Translations under genes and position numbers: made by a program
In this document: positions 34,561 through 46,137 of the stretch, one piece after another
Position numbering within the stretch: the first letter of the stretch is position 1
How the letters are laid out: each line of letters opens with the position of its first letter
Source of the DNA: Anastatus disparis
Lineage: Eukaryota; Arthropoda; Insecta; Hymenoptera; Eupelmidae
Reading direction: 5' to 3'
Assembly: GCA_017163975.1 (NCBI GenBank)
Contig: JAFFSR010000282.1
Coordinates: 608,501 to 672,500, forward strand
Length of the DNA: 64,000 nucleotides
The notes under the pieces: generated by a model
What the model saw: the letters and a program-made list of their open reading frames with translations, nothing else
What the model was told of the DNA's origin: nothing
Databases searched by the model: none

Positions 34561-34782
34561 ATATTATACACCAAGGGAGGTAAAGTATTGTCGAGTTCAT
34601 AGCACATATAATTGCCACCTCGAGCCAAAGGCGAGGGTGGCAAATATGTGCTGTGGGATCGCCATTTTACCTCCCGTGGAGTGTATATTATTTTTCGCCA
34701 TACCCGGGCCCAAACTATGACTTTTGTTTTTCGGTGCCGGGACAAAAGTCGTAGTTTCAGGCCGGGTATGGCAAAAATTATA
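34561..34782. repeat. Two adjacent GC-richer hairpins
   Basis: Hairpin 1 (34561-34690): GGGAGGTAAA pairs with TTTACCTCCC, CACATATAATTGCCACC pairs with GGTGGCAAATATGTG, around a GCCAAAGGCG loop. Hairpin 2 (34692-34780): GCCATACCCGGGCC pairs with GGCCGGGTATGGC and ACTATGACTTTTGT with ACAAAAGTCGTAGT around TTTTCGGTGCCGGG. The block is much richer in G and C than its flanks. It might be a small foldback element or a structured RNA; it has no tRNA or snRNA signature that I know. Confidence 0.6.
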
Positions 34783-35044
34783 TAACGAATTATTAGACAT
34801 GAAAAAAATTGATAAACCAATTAAAAAAAGAACAGTTTATCAATGATCTGTTTTATATTTTCAACATTTCTCATTCTCATTTGTTAACATCAATAAAAAA
34901 ATCAGAAAAAAATATTTTCTTTTCTCAATTAATTAATGATATCAATGAAAGTTTAGCAAATTTAGGATTAACTGAATCACAAAGTAATTAACAGTTGTAA
35001 TATCTTTGTAAAAAATTTATTCTAATATTATCCATAATGTTCCA

Positions 35045-35386
35045 ACTTCCTCGTATCCATTCTTCCTCTAGGGTTTGTAGGACCTTGAAGAGTGCCTTGA
35101 AAGAGAACGGTGGGGAAGCCTAGCCTTGGAGGCTTGGGAGCCTAAGATCTTCTCGCATGGGGCATGCTGGGTTGATGTCTCTCTGCTGCCATCTCATCCT
35201 GTTAGGCAAGCTCTGGGGACGGGAGGGGGGCGCTCTGGTGCTGTCAGTCTCAAGGGTTGCAGTGTGTCTCAAAGGGTGCCTCGTAGATACTGGGTTTCCT
35301 CTACGAGTATTAGTTAGTGCCTTACCTCCACATGCAAGGCTCTGCAGAGGCGGACCAACCTTTCCTTAGCTATTCGTGGAATTCCA
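35045..35386 (+). other. 5-prime leader of retrotransposon 2
   Basis: A GC-rich stretch (with GGGACGGGAGGGGGGCGC) precedes the ORF1 Met and shows no supported coding frame. It probably corresponds to the internal promoter/UTR of the retroelement (inference). Confidence 0.5.
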
Positions 35387-36430
35387 ATGGAAATATCATC
35401 AAATAATAACCCTACGCAACCTGCTGACGTGGAAGGGAAGAGAATGGCTCAATCTGAGTCAATAACCCAACCGGAAGCATCAACAGTGTCTGCTTCTTTG
35501 CATGTGAATCTGGAAAAGGGAACCAAAACTACGTCGGTGAACCTGGAAGGGGAAACCGAAACAACGTCGGTGAACCCGAAAGGGGGAACTACGGAACATA
35601 CACTAAGGAGATTAAGGGAGAAGCAAAGGAGGGAAAAGCGAGAAGGACGCGTGGCCTCCTTGCCTCGGACGCCCTCTGACTCTAAAGGAGTCAGACCTAA
35701 GACATCAAGTGATACTCCACCGGAAGGGTAAAGACCCCCGAAAAAGTACAACTTTAATAATAATGGTACCAATGAGGGTTCTCTGTCGCTTGCGCAGAAA
35801 ACAAATCCACTCACAGTAGTGGTGCTTTCGGTGGAGTATCCAGAAAAGAGCTCGTCAGTTGATTTGACGAATCTTCGTAAGGAGATTAAGGAGCTCGTAG
35901 ATCAGATAGAGGACAAGCAACTACCCAGGTTCGAGGACTCCATGCTAAAGAATGGTGCCAGCGAATCAGTTCAGTAGGGAGTGGTTTATGCGGCACATGG
36001 ATAAGAAGAGTTCGCCAGGTGCTCCCATCCTCAGAGTGGGAGGAGTTAAGCTCTTTCAGCGTCCGATTAGGGACACGATCCGTCTTCCCTCGAAGGTAGA
36101 GCCGGAAGTGGCGCTGAAGAGGCTGGGGGAGGCTCAATCCGTCTCTTACAGTGGATGGCTGGAGGCTGTATGCGGTCTCTGAAACCCGGAAGCCAACCAA
36201 ACAACAACATCAGAGTCAACTAAAGGACCAACAAAAGGCGCAACCGGACCAAGGTTGAACGGCGGAGCAGTCAGAAGGTAAAGCAGACTAGGATGGAATG
36301 ATCCTCATAATGGGTATTCCCGAATCGTCTCTCAAAAGCCTGAGCCTATCAGACGATAAAGCTTACTACGGTATAAGCAGAGTTGAAGTTAGATACTCTG
36401 CTAAGACCGTAGAAGCTCCAAGTAACTCAT
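35387..36430 (+). pseudogene. Retrotransposon 2 ORF1 (gag-like), degraded
   Basis: The first open piece (35387-35731, 114 aa) is Thr/Ser/Glu-rich with a repeated phrase (TTSVNLEGETETTSVNPKGG) and a basic block (RRLREKQRREKREGR). After frame changes the text continues as VVVLSVEYPEKSSSVDLTNL, DKQLPRFEDSMLKNGASE, QFSREWFMRHMDK and VALKRLGEAQSVSYSGWLEA (up to 36180), then MGIPESSLKSLSLSDDK-like sequence near 36310-36360 (ILIMGIPESSLKSLSLSDDK) and VEVRYSAKTVEAPSNS at 36382-36429. This is the recognisable middle and C-terminal domain of ORF1 in this retroelement group. No intact zinc knuckle is visible. Confidence 0.65.
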
Positions 36431-36445
36431 AGGGGATCTTTCAAA

Positions 36446-36840
36446 ATGGAAGGAACCCTTAAGATTACACATATTAACTTGCACCACAATAAAGGCTCCT
36501 CTGCTCTCTTGGCAAGGAGCCAGTCTGTGGTGCACACATATGTATCATTGATACAAGAACCATTGACCATTAATGGTTCAATCGAAGGATTTGGAAAAAG
36601 TGGCAAAATTGTCAGAAATCCAATGGCTACTAAATCAAGAGCGTGTATCTGGATAAAGGGTCTAGAAAACACGCCACTTATGGCAGTCATCTCTCGTGAT
36701 ATCATGGTTACAAAGGTAAATTAATCCATGGGGGGTATCTCAAGGGAGGTAGTCCTAGCTTCAGTCTATTTCCCATATGTGGAAGAAATTCCAACCAAAG
36801 AAGTTATCAAGCTGGTGGACTGGTGGACTACACTTGAGAA
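36446..36840 (+). pseudogene. Retrotransposon 2 endonuclease domain, truncated
   Basis: The piece 36446-36724 (92 aa) starts MEGTLKITHINLHHNKGSSA, the expected EN start (INLHHNK-type), with SLIQEPLTINGSIEGFGKSG (the QEP motif). It runs into REVVLASVYFPYVEEIPTKE. The later catalytic motifs (GDFNA-type and SDH) are missing: the text jumps at about 36838 directly to the RT-type WRKSRVVFIPKPDEAATPLR, so an internal deletion fused EN to RT. Confidence 0.75.
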
Positions 36841-38003
36841 CTGGAGGAAATCAAGAGTAGTTTTCATCCCGAAACCAGATGAAGCAGCTACTCCATTGCG
36901 AAGGACTTTAAATTAATTTACCTGACGTTTTCATGCTCAAGTCGATAGAAAGACTTATCGACAGATACATCAAGGAAACGGTCTTCATTCAGAACCCGTT
37001 ATCACCAGAACAACACGCCTACACAAAAGGCAAATCTACGGAAACGGCACTGCTTAAAGCAGTGTCACTAATAGAAGAAGAAATCGAAGCAGGAGGATTT
37101 GCTATAGGAGCTCTCCTGGACGTAGAGGGTGCTTTCAATAATACTTCAACAGAGGCTATTTGTAAGGCGGCCAAGAACAAAGGAGTGCCAGCTATGATCA
37201 CGGACTGGATCCGAAACATGCTGAGTCACCGATTACTGGAAGAAACAAGGGGTGATACCACGGTCAGAGGCAAGGTCGCAAATGGCTGTCCACAGGGAGG
37301 TGTGATCTCTCCTTTCGAATGAGACTTGATGGCAGAAGGTGCCTTAACCTGTGTTAAGGAAATCGGATGCTATGTCATAGGATATGCCGATGATATAATG
37401 ATAATGATGATAGGGCGCTTTTTCGAACCACTGGCAGATATACTACAGGCAGCACTGGACAGATTTTGGAACTGGTGCATAACCAACAAATTGTTTATCA
37501 ACCCTAGTAAAATAGAGGAGGTGGTCTTCACGAGGAAATAAAAGTGGAGACTACACAGAACCTTGAAGCTAGGAGGTCAAGTGTTAACACCAAAACCCGA
37601 GGCCAAATACTTGGGGGTGATACTAGATAGCAAATTGCACTAGAATCCCAAGGTAGAAGAGTGTTGCAGGAAGCTCGCCAATATATTCTGGCTTAGTAGA
37701 AGACTTATTGTAAGGAACTGAGGACTTGAACCCACTACCATCCGTTGGATGTTTAGAGCAATCCTAATTCCTGGACTAACTTACGCAGCAGTGACATGGT
37801 GGAAACGTACCAGCCAAATCACAACAGCGAAGCTCCTAGGCAGACTAAGAGGGTTAATCCTGAGAGCCATGACTGTGGTGATGAGGTCTACTTCCATAGA
37901 AGCCCTGGGCTTCTTAATGGGGGTGGTACCCCTACAGCTATATGTACATGAGGCTGCTACAAGGTCTGCGTGCAGACTGATTGCTCTTGCCCACACAGCA
38001 TGA
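36841..38003 (+). pseudogene. Retrotransposon 2 reverse transcriptase
   Basis: Consecutive RT motifs are readable: VVFIPKPDEAATPLRRTLN, LKSIERLIDRYIKE, LSPEQHAYTKGKSTETALL (QHAY motif), GALLDVEGAFNNTSTEAICK (motif A, where D in LDVEGAF is kept), GCPQGGVISPF (motif B), then a stop at 37321, CYVIGYADDIMIMMIGRFFE (motif C with YADD intact), and the thumb with GVILDSKLH, a stop, and TIRWMFRAILIPGLTYAAVT. The last open piece 37749-38003 reaches CRLIAL, where element I begins. Stops at 36913, 37321 and 37539 and others inactivate it. Confidence 0.85.
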
Positions 38004-38019
38004 AATATTGCAGTGAAAC

Positions 38020-39720
38020 TTTCACTGAAATATTGTCACAAGATTGCAGCAATCTTGTCTTAACATTGCTAAGAGGTTTCATAAAACATTTCAGTGTGAT
38101 ATTGCTGCAAACTTGCTACAAGGTTACAGAAAATAATTCAAGCAATATTGCAAGGAACCTTTCATGAAAGGTTGCAGCGAGGTTTCTGCAAGGTTTCATA
38201 AAACATTTCATGAAATATTGCAAGAAATCTTTCATGAAAGGTTGCAGCGAGGTTTCTGCAAGATTTTAGAAACCATTCGTGAAATATTGCAAGAAAACTT
38301 TCATGACATGTTTCAGCGAGGTTTCCAGCAAGATTTAGAAAACATTTCATAGAATATTGCAAGAAACCTTCCATGAAAGGTTGCAGCGAGGTTTCTGAAA
38401 GATTTTAGGAATATTTCATGAAATATTGCAAGAAAATTTTTATGAAAGGTTGCATAGAGGTTTTCAGCAAAATTTAGAAAACATTTTATGGAATATTGCA
38501 AGGAACCTTTCATGAAAGGTTGCAGCAAGGTTTTTGCAAGATTTTAAAAATATTTCATGAAATTTCGCAAGAAATCTTTCATGAAAGATTGCAGCGAGGT
38601 TTCTGTAAGATTTTAGAAACATTTCATGAAATATTGCAAGAAAACTTTCACGAAAGGTTGCAGCGAGGTTTTCAGCACGATTTAGAAATTATTTCATGGA
38701 ATATTGCAAGGAACCTTTCATGAAAGGTTGCAGCGAGGTTTCTGCAAGATTTTAGAAATATTTAATGAAATATTGCAAGAAACCTTTCATGAAAGGTTGC
38801 AGCGAGGTTTCTGTAAGATTTTAGAAACATTTCATGAAATATTGCAAGAAAACTTTCACGAAAGGTTGCAGCGAGGTTTCTGCAAGATTTTAGAAAAATT
38901 TCATGAAATATTGGACGAAAACTTTCACGACATGTTTCAGCAAGGTTTTCAGCAAAATTTAGAAAACATTTCATGGAATATTGCAAGGAACCTTTCATAG
39001 AAGGTTGCAGCAAGTTTTCTGCAAGATTTTAGAAATATTTCATGAAATATTGCAAGAAACCTTTCATGAAAGGTTGCAGCGCGGTTTCTGTAAGACTCTA
39101 AAAACATTTCATGAAATATTGCAACAAAACTTTTATTACATGTTTCAGCGGGATTTCCAGCAACATTTAGACAACATTTTGATGGAATATTGCATCGAAC
39201 TTTCTATAAAAGATTGCAGCGAGCTTTCTGCAAGATTTTAGAAACATTCTATAAAATATTGCAAGAAACCTTTCACGAAAGGTTGCAGCGAGGTTTCTGC
39301 AAGATTCTAAAAACATTTCATGAAATATTGCAAGAAACCTTTAACGAAAGGTTTCAGCGAGTTTTCTAGCAAGATTTGGGGAACTTTTCATGGAATATTG
39401 CAAGAAACCTTTCATGAATGATTGCAGCGAGGTTCCTGCAAGATTTTAGAAACATTTTAAGAAATATTGCAATAAACCTTCCATGAAAGGTTTCAGTGAG
39501 GTTCCTAGCAAGATTTGGGGAACATTTTACGAAATATCGCAAGAGACCTTTGATGAAAGGTTGCAGCAAGGTTCGTGCAAGATTTTAGAAACATTTTACG
39601 AAATATTGCAAGATACCTTTTATAAAAGGTTTCAACGAGGTTTCCAGCAAAATTTGATGAATATTTTATAAAATATTACGAGGTATCTTTTGTTAAAAGT
39701 TGCAGTAAGATTTCTGCAAG
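38020..39720. repeat. 69-bp minisatellite array within element I
   Basis: The unit is about 69 bases (23 codons): TTGCAGCGAGGTTTCTGCAA, GATTTTAGAAACATTTCATG, AAATATTGCAAGAAACCTTT and CATGAAAGG. Because 69 is a multiple of 3 and stops are rare, long repeat frames appear on both strands (motifs LQRGFCKILE and FHEILQENFHER on plus). Units alternate two versions (GTTTCTGCAAG and GTTTTCAGCAA). I regard the frames as a by-product of the repeat rather than genes. Confidence 0.8.
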
Positions 39721-40320
39721 GTTTTTGACAAGATTTCTAAGATATCACAAAAAATATTGCTATGTACATTTCGCCAATGGTTATTACCATATTTTTGGCA
39801 ATCTTTATAAAATATTCCAGAAAAGCGTTTCACAAAAAGTATCAGCAAAGTTTTATGAATAATTTAAAAATGAAATTACAGCAAACCTTTTGTAAACAGT
39901 TTCAGCAATAATTCCGCAAGTTTTTATAAAAGATTCTAAGAGCAGTCCAGATTCGCTGTTCTTGCCTTATATTTGGTTTCCTGTTATTTACTCAAGTATT
40001 TATTGCTGTAGTTGTATTGTAAACGGGAAGTTGAGCGCAATAAGTATGCTATTATTATAAATATTTATGCGTAGGGTAAAAAAATCCATCGAATCGTTAT
40101 TGAAAAAAGTAAAGAACGCATAAATATTAGAAACAAAACCTTTTATTTCAATATTCTCTACTTTTCTCAAAAACGATGCTGAGGAATTTTTTCTTCTTGT
40201 GCACAAATATTGATAATAATACTATTGCGCTTAACTAGTAATTTATAGATACAACGATTGATACTTAAGCAAATCAGAAAAACTTTATCACACAAGGAAA
40301 GAAAATCCTGCCTACTATTA
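39721..40320. other. Non-repeated interior of element I
   Basis: Degenerate repeat edges surround a more unique stretch (39945-40320). An inverted pair (GCGCAATAAGTATGCTATTA at 40035 and AATACTATTGCGCTTAACTA near 40215) forms a weak hairpin. No supported gene. Confidence 0.35.
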
Positions 40321-41017
40321 AATATTACTGCAGCAAGCTTTTGGCAAGATTTGAGAAATATTTTACAAAATATTGCAGGAAACCAGACGGAAAGGTATGA
40401 GCATTGTTCACGGCAAAATTTGGGAAAAATTTCATGAAATATTACGAAAAACCTTTTATGAAAGATTGCTGCAAGGTTTCTTGAAATGTTGCTGCGAGGT
40501 TTCCATGAAAGGTTGCTGCGAGGTTTTTAGAAATATTTCAACCGGGTTCTAGCGCGGACTTATATATGTTGCTGCAATATCTCATACAAGGTTGCTACGA
40601 GGTTTTCTGCAAGGTTACGGCGAAATTTTCTGAAAAATTGCTGTGTGGTTGCTTGAAATGTTTTTGCTATTTTTCCTGCAAGATTCCTGTGAGGTTTCTT
40701 GAAATATTTCTGTTACATTTCCTGAAAGATTGCTGCGAGGTTTCCTGCAAGGTTGCGGTGAGGTGTTCTAAAAGATTGCTGCAAGGTTTCTTGAAATGTT
40801 TCTGTTACATTTCCTGAAATATTGCTATGAAGTTTTCATGAAAGGTTGCTGCGAGGTTTTCTGGAAGATTGCTGCGAGGTTTTTAGAAATATTTTAACCG
40901 GGTTCTAGCGCGGACATATAAATGTTGCTGCAATCTTTCATGAAAGGTTGCTGCGAAGTTTCGAAACTTTCATGAAACCTTGCAGCAACCTTGCAGCAAT
41001 CTTTCATGCTGTGTGGG
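40320..41017. repeat. Second minisatellite and terminal block of element I (GGTTGCTGCGAGGTTT units)
   Basis: Units of GGTTGCTGCGAGGTTTTC type alternate with a phrase AACCGGGTTCTAGCGCGGAC that occurs at 40546 and 40898 (spacing about 350). The same terminal block recurs at 45931-46130. Confidence 0.75.
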
Positions 41018-42130
41018 TGATATGTGGACAGGTAAAAGTGGACATACTAACCTTTTTTCCCTCAAACAGGATGTATTACTAAAGATGAGGTCTGATCTGA
41101 TGGTGGCGAGATATCACTTTGACAATAAATTTGAAGTGATTCTCCCAACCAGAGAAGATTGGATAACAGAAGACGGGAACAAAAGAATACTGCAATTAGA
41201 CGACATCTGATATATGCATGAATCAAAGTGCGCAGTTGGCACTAGAGCAGGCATCTACTGTAAGAAGCTCGGGAGGGGTACTGTGATACCTCTGGGTAAC
41301 CAGGCTTTAATCTTTTAATCAGAAGTAGTGACCATACTGATTTGTGTTCAGATGGCACTGGATGCGGACAACCAAGACATAGTGAACATTTGTTCAGACA
41401 GCAGAGGGGCTCTCATGGTCTAAAAAGCTATAAAACTCAGTCTATTTTGGTAGAACAGTACACCAACTCACTAAATACTTAAGGAGAGAGATGCAGGAAA
41501 CTCTACCTCTACTGGGTTCCCAGTCACTCGGGAATCAAAGGCAATAGGGTGGCAGACGACAAAATTGTCTGCAAAAACACCACTAATTGGCCCTGAACCT
41601 GTTTTGGGAATTCAGATGAGCCAAATTAAAAAAAGAATGTGTCAATGGCTGAAGACAGAACATATGATAACCTGGAGTAACATACCAGGTTGCAGACAAG
41701 CTAAAGTTCTGCTGGGTGATGATCTCGATCATACCTGGTTAGCACGGGGGGCTAACCTAAGCAGAGAAGACGTAAACATAGTCGCACAAATAGCGACGGG
41801 GCATGAGAAACTAAACTGCCATATATATATATAATATAAAAGCAGTTGGTTCCCCGACATGTAGATGGTGCGGAGTCGCCTCGGAAACGGCTCAGCACAT
41901 TCTCGGCGAATGTGAAAAACTGATGACAAACAGAATAAAACATACAGGAATGAAGTAATTTGATACTGACAGAATCAAAGCGCTTAAAAAAAATGATCTC
42001 TTTGTACAAAGAGATTGCAAAATCATGTTTACCCACAAATGTCTAACCGCACACGCCCTGAACCTATCCTTAAGGATGTGGTGAAGAGTTTTTGCTGGTA
42101 GGACTACACAAAGGGGTTGCAAAGGACTTC
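41018..42130 (+). pseudogene. Retrotransposon 2 RNase H domain and C-terminal region
   Basis: After the insertion the text resumes with MWTGKSGHTNLFSLKQDVLL and RYHFDNKFEVILPTREDW. RNase H signatures follow in broken frames: GTRAGIYCKKLGRGTVIPLG near 41240, MALDADNQDIVNICSDSRGA (with the SDSRGAL Asp) near 41350-41410, and FPVTRESK (a decayed WVPGHSGI) near 41517. The open piece 41565-41834 contains LSREDVNIVAQIATGHEKLN, and a shifted frame gives TCRWCGVASETAQHILGECE (41855-41913), the CxxC...H...C zinc-binding motif of these elements. The last readable words are VVKSFCW and GLQRTSA. RNase H would remove the RNA strand. Stops disable it. Confidence 0.8.
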
Positions 42131-42255
42131 GGCCTAGGTAACATCAGGTGGCTCTATTCGATAAAATAATCTACCCGAATCTTCTAATAATAATAAAATC
42201 CATAACGTTATATCTTATTTTTGTTATCTCTTATTTTTTACGGTTTTATAACTTA

Positions 42256-42919
42256 CTAGGAGAGTATCACATCTCCGGATCACGGATTTCGCTCTAACTT
42301 TGAGATAGGTTTTCAGATGTCAAAATATGGAAAAAGCCAGAGTTATAGACCCCAACGCTCAATATTTCTCTAGTTGCAGGCAATTAAAGAAAGTCACTAA
42401 AAAAGTTACTAGATTTTTAAACGCTTACAATTCTTTAGCATTAATAGCTAGACGCTTGTAACTGTTTTTAAATGAAAGCTACGTTCAAATCCTTTCGAAA
42501 AAGCACCTATAGCATATCAAAATATTATTTTTTCCCAAAGTTACAGCGTTATAAGAATTTGAGCTGAATTTCCTTTTAAAAATATTAATTAATGATAAAT
42601 GTTAAAATGTAATACAATTTTCATAACGCTGTAACTTTGGGAAAAAATAATATATTGATATGCTATAGGTGCTTTTTCGAAAGGATTTGAACGTAGCTTT
42701 CATTTAAAAACAGTTACAAGCGTCTAGCTATTAATGCTAAAGAATTATAAGCGTTTAAAAATCTAGTAACTTTTTTAGTGATTTTCTTTAATTGCCTGCA
42801 ACTAGAGAAATATTGAGCGTTGGGGTCTATAACTCTGGCTTTTTCCATATTTTGACATCTGAAAACCTATCTCAAAATTAGAGCAAAATCCGTGATCCGG
42901 AGATGTGATACTCTCCTAG
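42256..42919. mobile_element. Palindromic MITE, CTAGGAG family, copy 1 (664 bp, TTA)
   Basis: Starts CTAGGAGAGTATCACATCTC and ends with the inverse GATACTCTCCTAG, flanked by TTA at 42253-42255 and 42920-42922. Arms of about 290 bases are nearly identical. Copy 2 at 60003-60666 has exactly the same length and about the same sequence. The first nine bases differ at one position from the CAAGGAG family, and both families use a TTA/TAA duplication. Confidence 0.92.
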
Positions 42920-43126
42920 TTAGTTGTAGACAGAGAATTTTTTTCAAATGAAAATGATAATGATTCAATCAATAAGACAGATTCTTTGGATCTCGATAAA
43001 TCAGAAGCAAATGCTAATATTTCTAATGAACAGATGACAAACATAGCACCTTTAGAATCGAATTCAGGTAAAGAATGAAACATACTTTGCTTTTTTTAAA
43101 TTCCGTTAGCGTACAATTAGTTTGAA

Positions 43127-44394
43127 TTCACGTCAACTCACCTAAAAAAAAAATAGAATTCGTCGAAAATTAGTGAAAATGTTCTATTTGAAACCCAAAA
43201 AATACAAAAAAAATTTTAGAGGTCCAGGTCAAAGGGGTCAGGATTTAAACGTGATGGAATTTTTCGAATTTTCTAAATTTTTTGCTAAATAAATATTTTA
43301 ATGAATTTTTTCCTGAAAAACTATCAATTTTTCGTTAAAACTTTATAGAATACTTTTTCTTGGAAATTAGATGTAGAATTCACCTGAATTTTTACAAATT
43401 ATAATATACTGATTTTTATGCTTACTTGATCGATTTAAACATACTATTTAGTATATCTAAAAATCGAGCAGGTTAAATTGGCTTTTTAAAGTCTTATTTT
43501 TTTTGTTTTTTCACGAGGAAAAAATATACGAAGCCTCCAGTTGGGCAGCCTTCTCAAAGTTACTTAATTGTGCAAAAATGTCTGAAAAAATCGTTATTTT
43601 GGATCAATGATGAGATTCGTGATTGTTTTTCTGAAAAAGTATTGATTTTTGAGACAAATGTATGAAAATGTTTTTTATTGGAAATTGTATGTAAAATGTA
43701 TGTAAATTTTTGTAAACCATTATTTGCTAGACATCACAAATTATAAATGAAATTTTGAAATTTTAAAATTTATTTTTTGTTAAATTTTTAGTATATATGG
43801 TTCGATTTGTAAAAATATGTTCATATTCTACACATGATTTTCAATAAAAACATTTTTATACGTTTGTCCCAAAAATCAATACTTTTTCAGAAAAACAATC
43901 ACGAATCTCATCATTGATCCAAAATAACGATTTTTACAGACATTTTTGCACAATTAAGTAACTTTAAGAAGGCTGCCCAACTGGAGGCTTCGCATATTTT
44001 TTCCTCCTGAAAAAACAAAAAAAATAAGACTTTAAAAAGCCAATTTAACCTGCTCGATTTTTGAATATATTAAATAATATGTTTAAATCGATCAAATAAG
44101 CATAAAAATCAGTATATTATAATTTGCAAAAATTCGGGTGAATTCTACATCTAATTTCCAAGAAAAAGTATTCTATTAAGTTTTAACGAAAAATTGATAG
44201 TTTTTCAGGAAAAAATTCATTAAAATATTTATTTAGCAAAAAATTTGGAAAATTCGAAAAATTCCATCACGTTTAAATCCTGACCCCTTTGACCTGGACC
44301 TCTAAAATTTTGTTTGTATGTTTTGGGCATCAAATAGAACATTTTCACTGATTTTCGACGAATTCTATTTTTTTGTTAGGTGAGTTGACGTGAA
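43127..44394. mobile_element. Palindrome G (1.27 kb) in the transposase pseudogene
   Basis: Ends TTCACGTCAACTCACCTAA and TTAGGTGAGTTGACGTGAA are inverse. Arms mirror each other for about 600 bases (AGGTCCAGGTCAAAGGGGTC on the left, its inverse near 44280). Arm mismatches are few. It lies between a possible splice donor and the next coding piece, so it may have entered an intron. No clear target duplication. Confidence 0.88.
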
Positions 44395-44692
44395 ACGTCC
44401 CATATACTCCACCTCATGGTCAAAATTTCATTTCAAAAGGTATTTGAGGTAATATTGACCCAATGACACCTGAGGTAGTGGCAACTCTAGATAAATGCCA
44501 GATTAGTTATAGAGAAGCAGTCACTTTAGTTAGTACAATCACCAAGGCTTTACCCGGTTGAAAATAAACACATAGTTTTATTACATGATTTTATCATATG
44601 GTTTTATTATGTGGTTTTATCATATGGTTTTATTACATGTTTTTTGGTTTCAATTTATCATATCATGAAAGTATATGATAAAATCATATAAT

Positions 44693-45389
44693 CCCGGTCA
44701 AAAAAGGTTAGCTATAAAATATAGCTAAAAAAATAGTTAAATATATAGCTGTATCGAGCTGTATTTACAGCTATATCGATGTGTTTTTTAGCTGTTTTTT
44801 ATAGTTAAAAATGTATTTAATTTTATAGTTAATAATTTCATTATCTATCGAAAATATTAATAGCTACTTTTTCAACTATATTTTATAGCTATTATATAGT
44901 TAAAAAAAAAACTTGATTTTTTAGTGTATTTATACCCGGTCAAAAAAGGTAAGCTGTAAAATATAGCTAAAAAAATAGTTATATATATAGCCTCATCGTG
45001 CTGTTTTTACAGCTATATCGATGTGTTTTTTAGCTGTTGTTTATAGTTAAAAATGTACTTAATTTTATAGTTAATAATTTCGTTATACCGAAAATATTAT
45101 TAGCTACTTTTTCAACTATATTTTATAGCTATTATTATAGTTAAAAAATCACTTCAATTTTTAGTATACTAGGTGTTTTTTTAACTATAATAATAGCTAT
45201 AAAATATAGTTGAAAAAGTAGCTATTAATATTTTCGGTATAACGAAATTATTAACTATAAAATTAAGTACATTTTTAACTATAAAAAACAGCTAAAAAAC
45301 ACACGATATACCTGTAAAACGAGCACGATACAGCTATATATTTAATTATTTTTTTAGCTATATTTTATAGCTAACTTTTTTTGACCGGG
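44693..45389. repeat. Direct plus inverted trio of 240-bp CCCGGTCAAAAAAGG repeats
   Basis: Copy 1 begins CCCGGTCAAAAAAGGTTAGC at 44693, copy 2 CCCGGTCAAAAAAGGTAAGC at 44935, and an inverted copy ends CTTTTTTTGACCGGG at 45389. Units are full of TAGCTATAAAATATAGCTA-like palindromes. Weaker related sequence continues to about 45710 (TTTTTTGACCGAGAAC near 45610). Confidence 0.8.
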
Positions 45390-45930
45390 ATTACAATATA
45401 TTAATAGCTAGATATTTAACTATACTTTATAGCTGAAAATAAATGATTTTTTAGATATCCTTTATAGTTGAAAATATACCTAAATTTTTAGTTGATAATT
45501 TGGTTATTACTCATAGATATTTAGCTGAAAAAACATGAATATCGCTACAATATAAATAAATATAGCTGTATTTTACTTGTATTATTAGCTGTTTTTATAG
45601 ATGTTTTTTTTTGACCGAGAACAGCTGAAAATATAACTGTAATTTCAATTGTATTTTTAGCTGTTTTTTAGCTATATTTTTAATAATTTTTTTTAGCTAA
45701 ATATTATTAGAGTAGCTTTCAGGTATACTCGAGTTTATTTATATTGTCCTTCCCTACCTTTGCTGTAAATTGATTAACCTATACATACACTAAATCTAAG
45801 TAATAACTCGCAGGGGTCGCTAGAAAACACGCGCGCATTTTTTAGTAACGTTAAGATGGATCGGTCTTATATACAAAGTGTACTCAACTCTCACCACTTA
45901 CGGGAGTTGGACACAAATTTCAACGCGTCA

Positions 45931-46130
45931 AATGTTGCTGCGAGGTTTTCATGAAAGGTTGCTGTGAGGTTTTCTGAAAGATTGCTGCGAGGTTTTTAGA
46001 AATATTTCAACCGGGTTCTAGCGCGGACATATAAATGTTGCTGCAATCTTTCATGAAAGGTTGCTGCGAGGTTTCGAAACTTTCATGAAACCTTGCAGCA
46101 ACCTTGCAGCAATCTTTCATGCTGTGTGGG
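45931..46130. repeat. Terminal fragment of an element-I relative inside H
   Basis: The block matches the last 190 bases of element I, including TCAACCGGGTTCTAGCGCGG and the end TTTCATGCTGTGTGGG. No partner end was found in H, so it is a fragment. Confidence 0.75.
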
Positions 46131-46137
46131 TAAGTGC

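Larger units (their letters stand above)
37990..41017. mobile_element. Foldback/minisatellite element I (3.0 kb, CCCACACAGCATG ends) inside retrotransposon 2
   Basis: The ends CCCACACAGCATGAAA and TTTCATGCTGTGTGGG are inverse; TG flanks both (37988-37989, 41018-41019). Removing the element with one TG rejoins the retrotransposon frame as CRLIAL followed by DMWTGKSGHTN, which confirms the insertion. The interior is a long tandem array of TTGCAGCGAGGTTTCTGCAA-type units, which themselves contain inverted CATGAAA/TTTCATG words. A third end of the same family lies at 46121-46130. It has no transposase. Class unknown. Confidence 0.82.
35045..42200 (+). mobile_element. Dead non-LTR retrotransposon 2 (RNase H-bearing, I/R1/LOA group), split by a foldback element
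   Basis: Compared with its surroundings this element is GC-rich. Parts in order: 5-prime leader (35045-35386), ORF1 (35387-36430), endonuclease (36446-36840), RT (36841-38003), then a 3-kb insertion (37990-41017), RNase H and C-terminal Cys/His region (41020-42130), and a TAATAATAATAAAA tail (42186-42199). EN-RT-RNH order with a TAA-type tail is known for the I-like lineages. Several stops and an EN-RT deletion make it inactive. No target duplication could be defined. Confidence 0.85.

Noticed and set aside
35126..35369. Two overlapping frames in the GC-rich leader of retrotransposon 2
   Set aside because: They precede ORF1, have no ORF1-like motifs, and overlap each other, as expected for a GC-rich untranslated leader.
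38164..39671. Series of 60-100-aa frames with LQRGFCKILE repeats on both strands
   Set aside because: They are a consequence of a 69-bp repeat length divisible by three. Both strands are open equally, and units contain stops at intervals.
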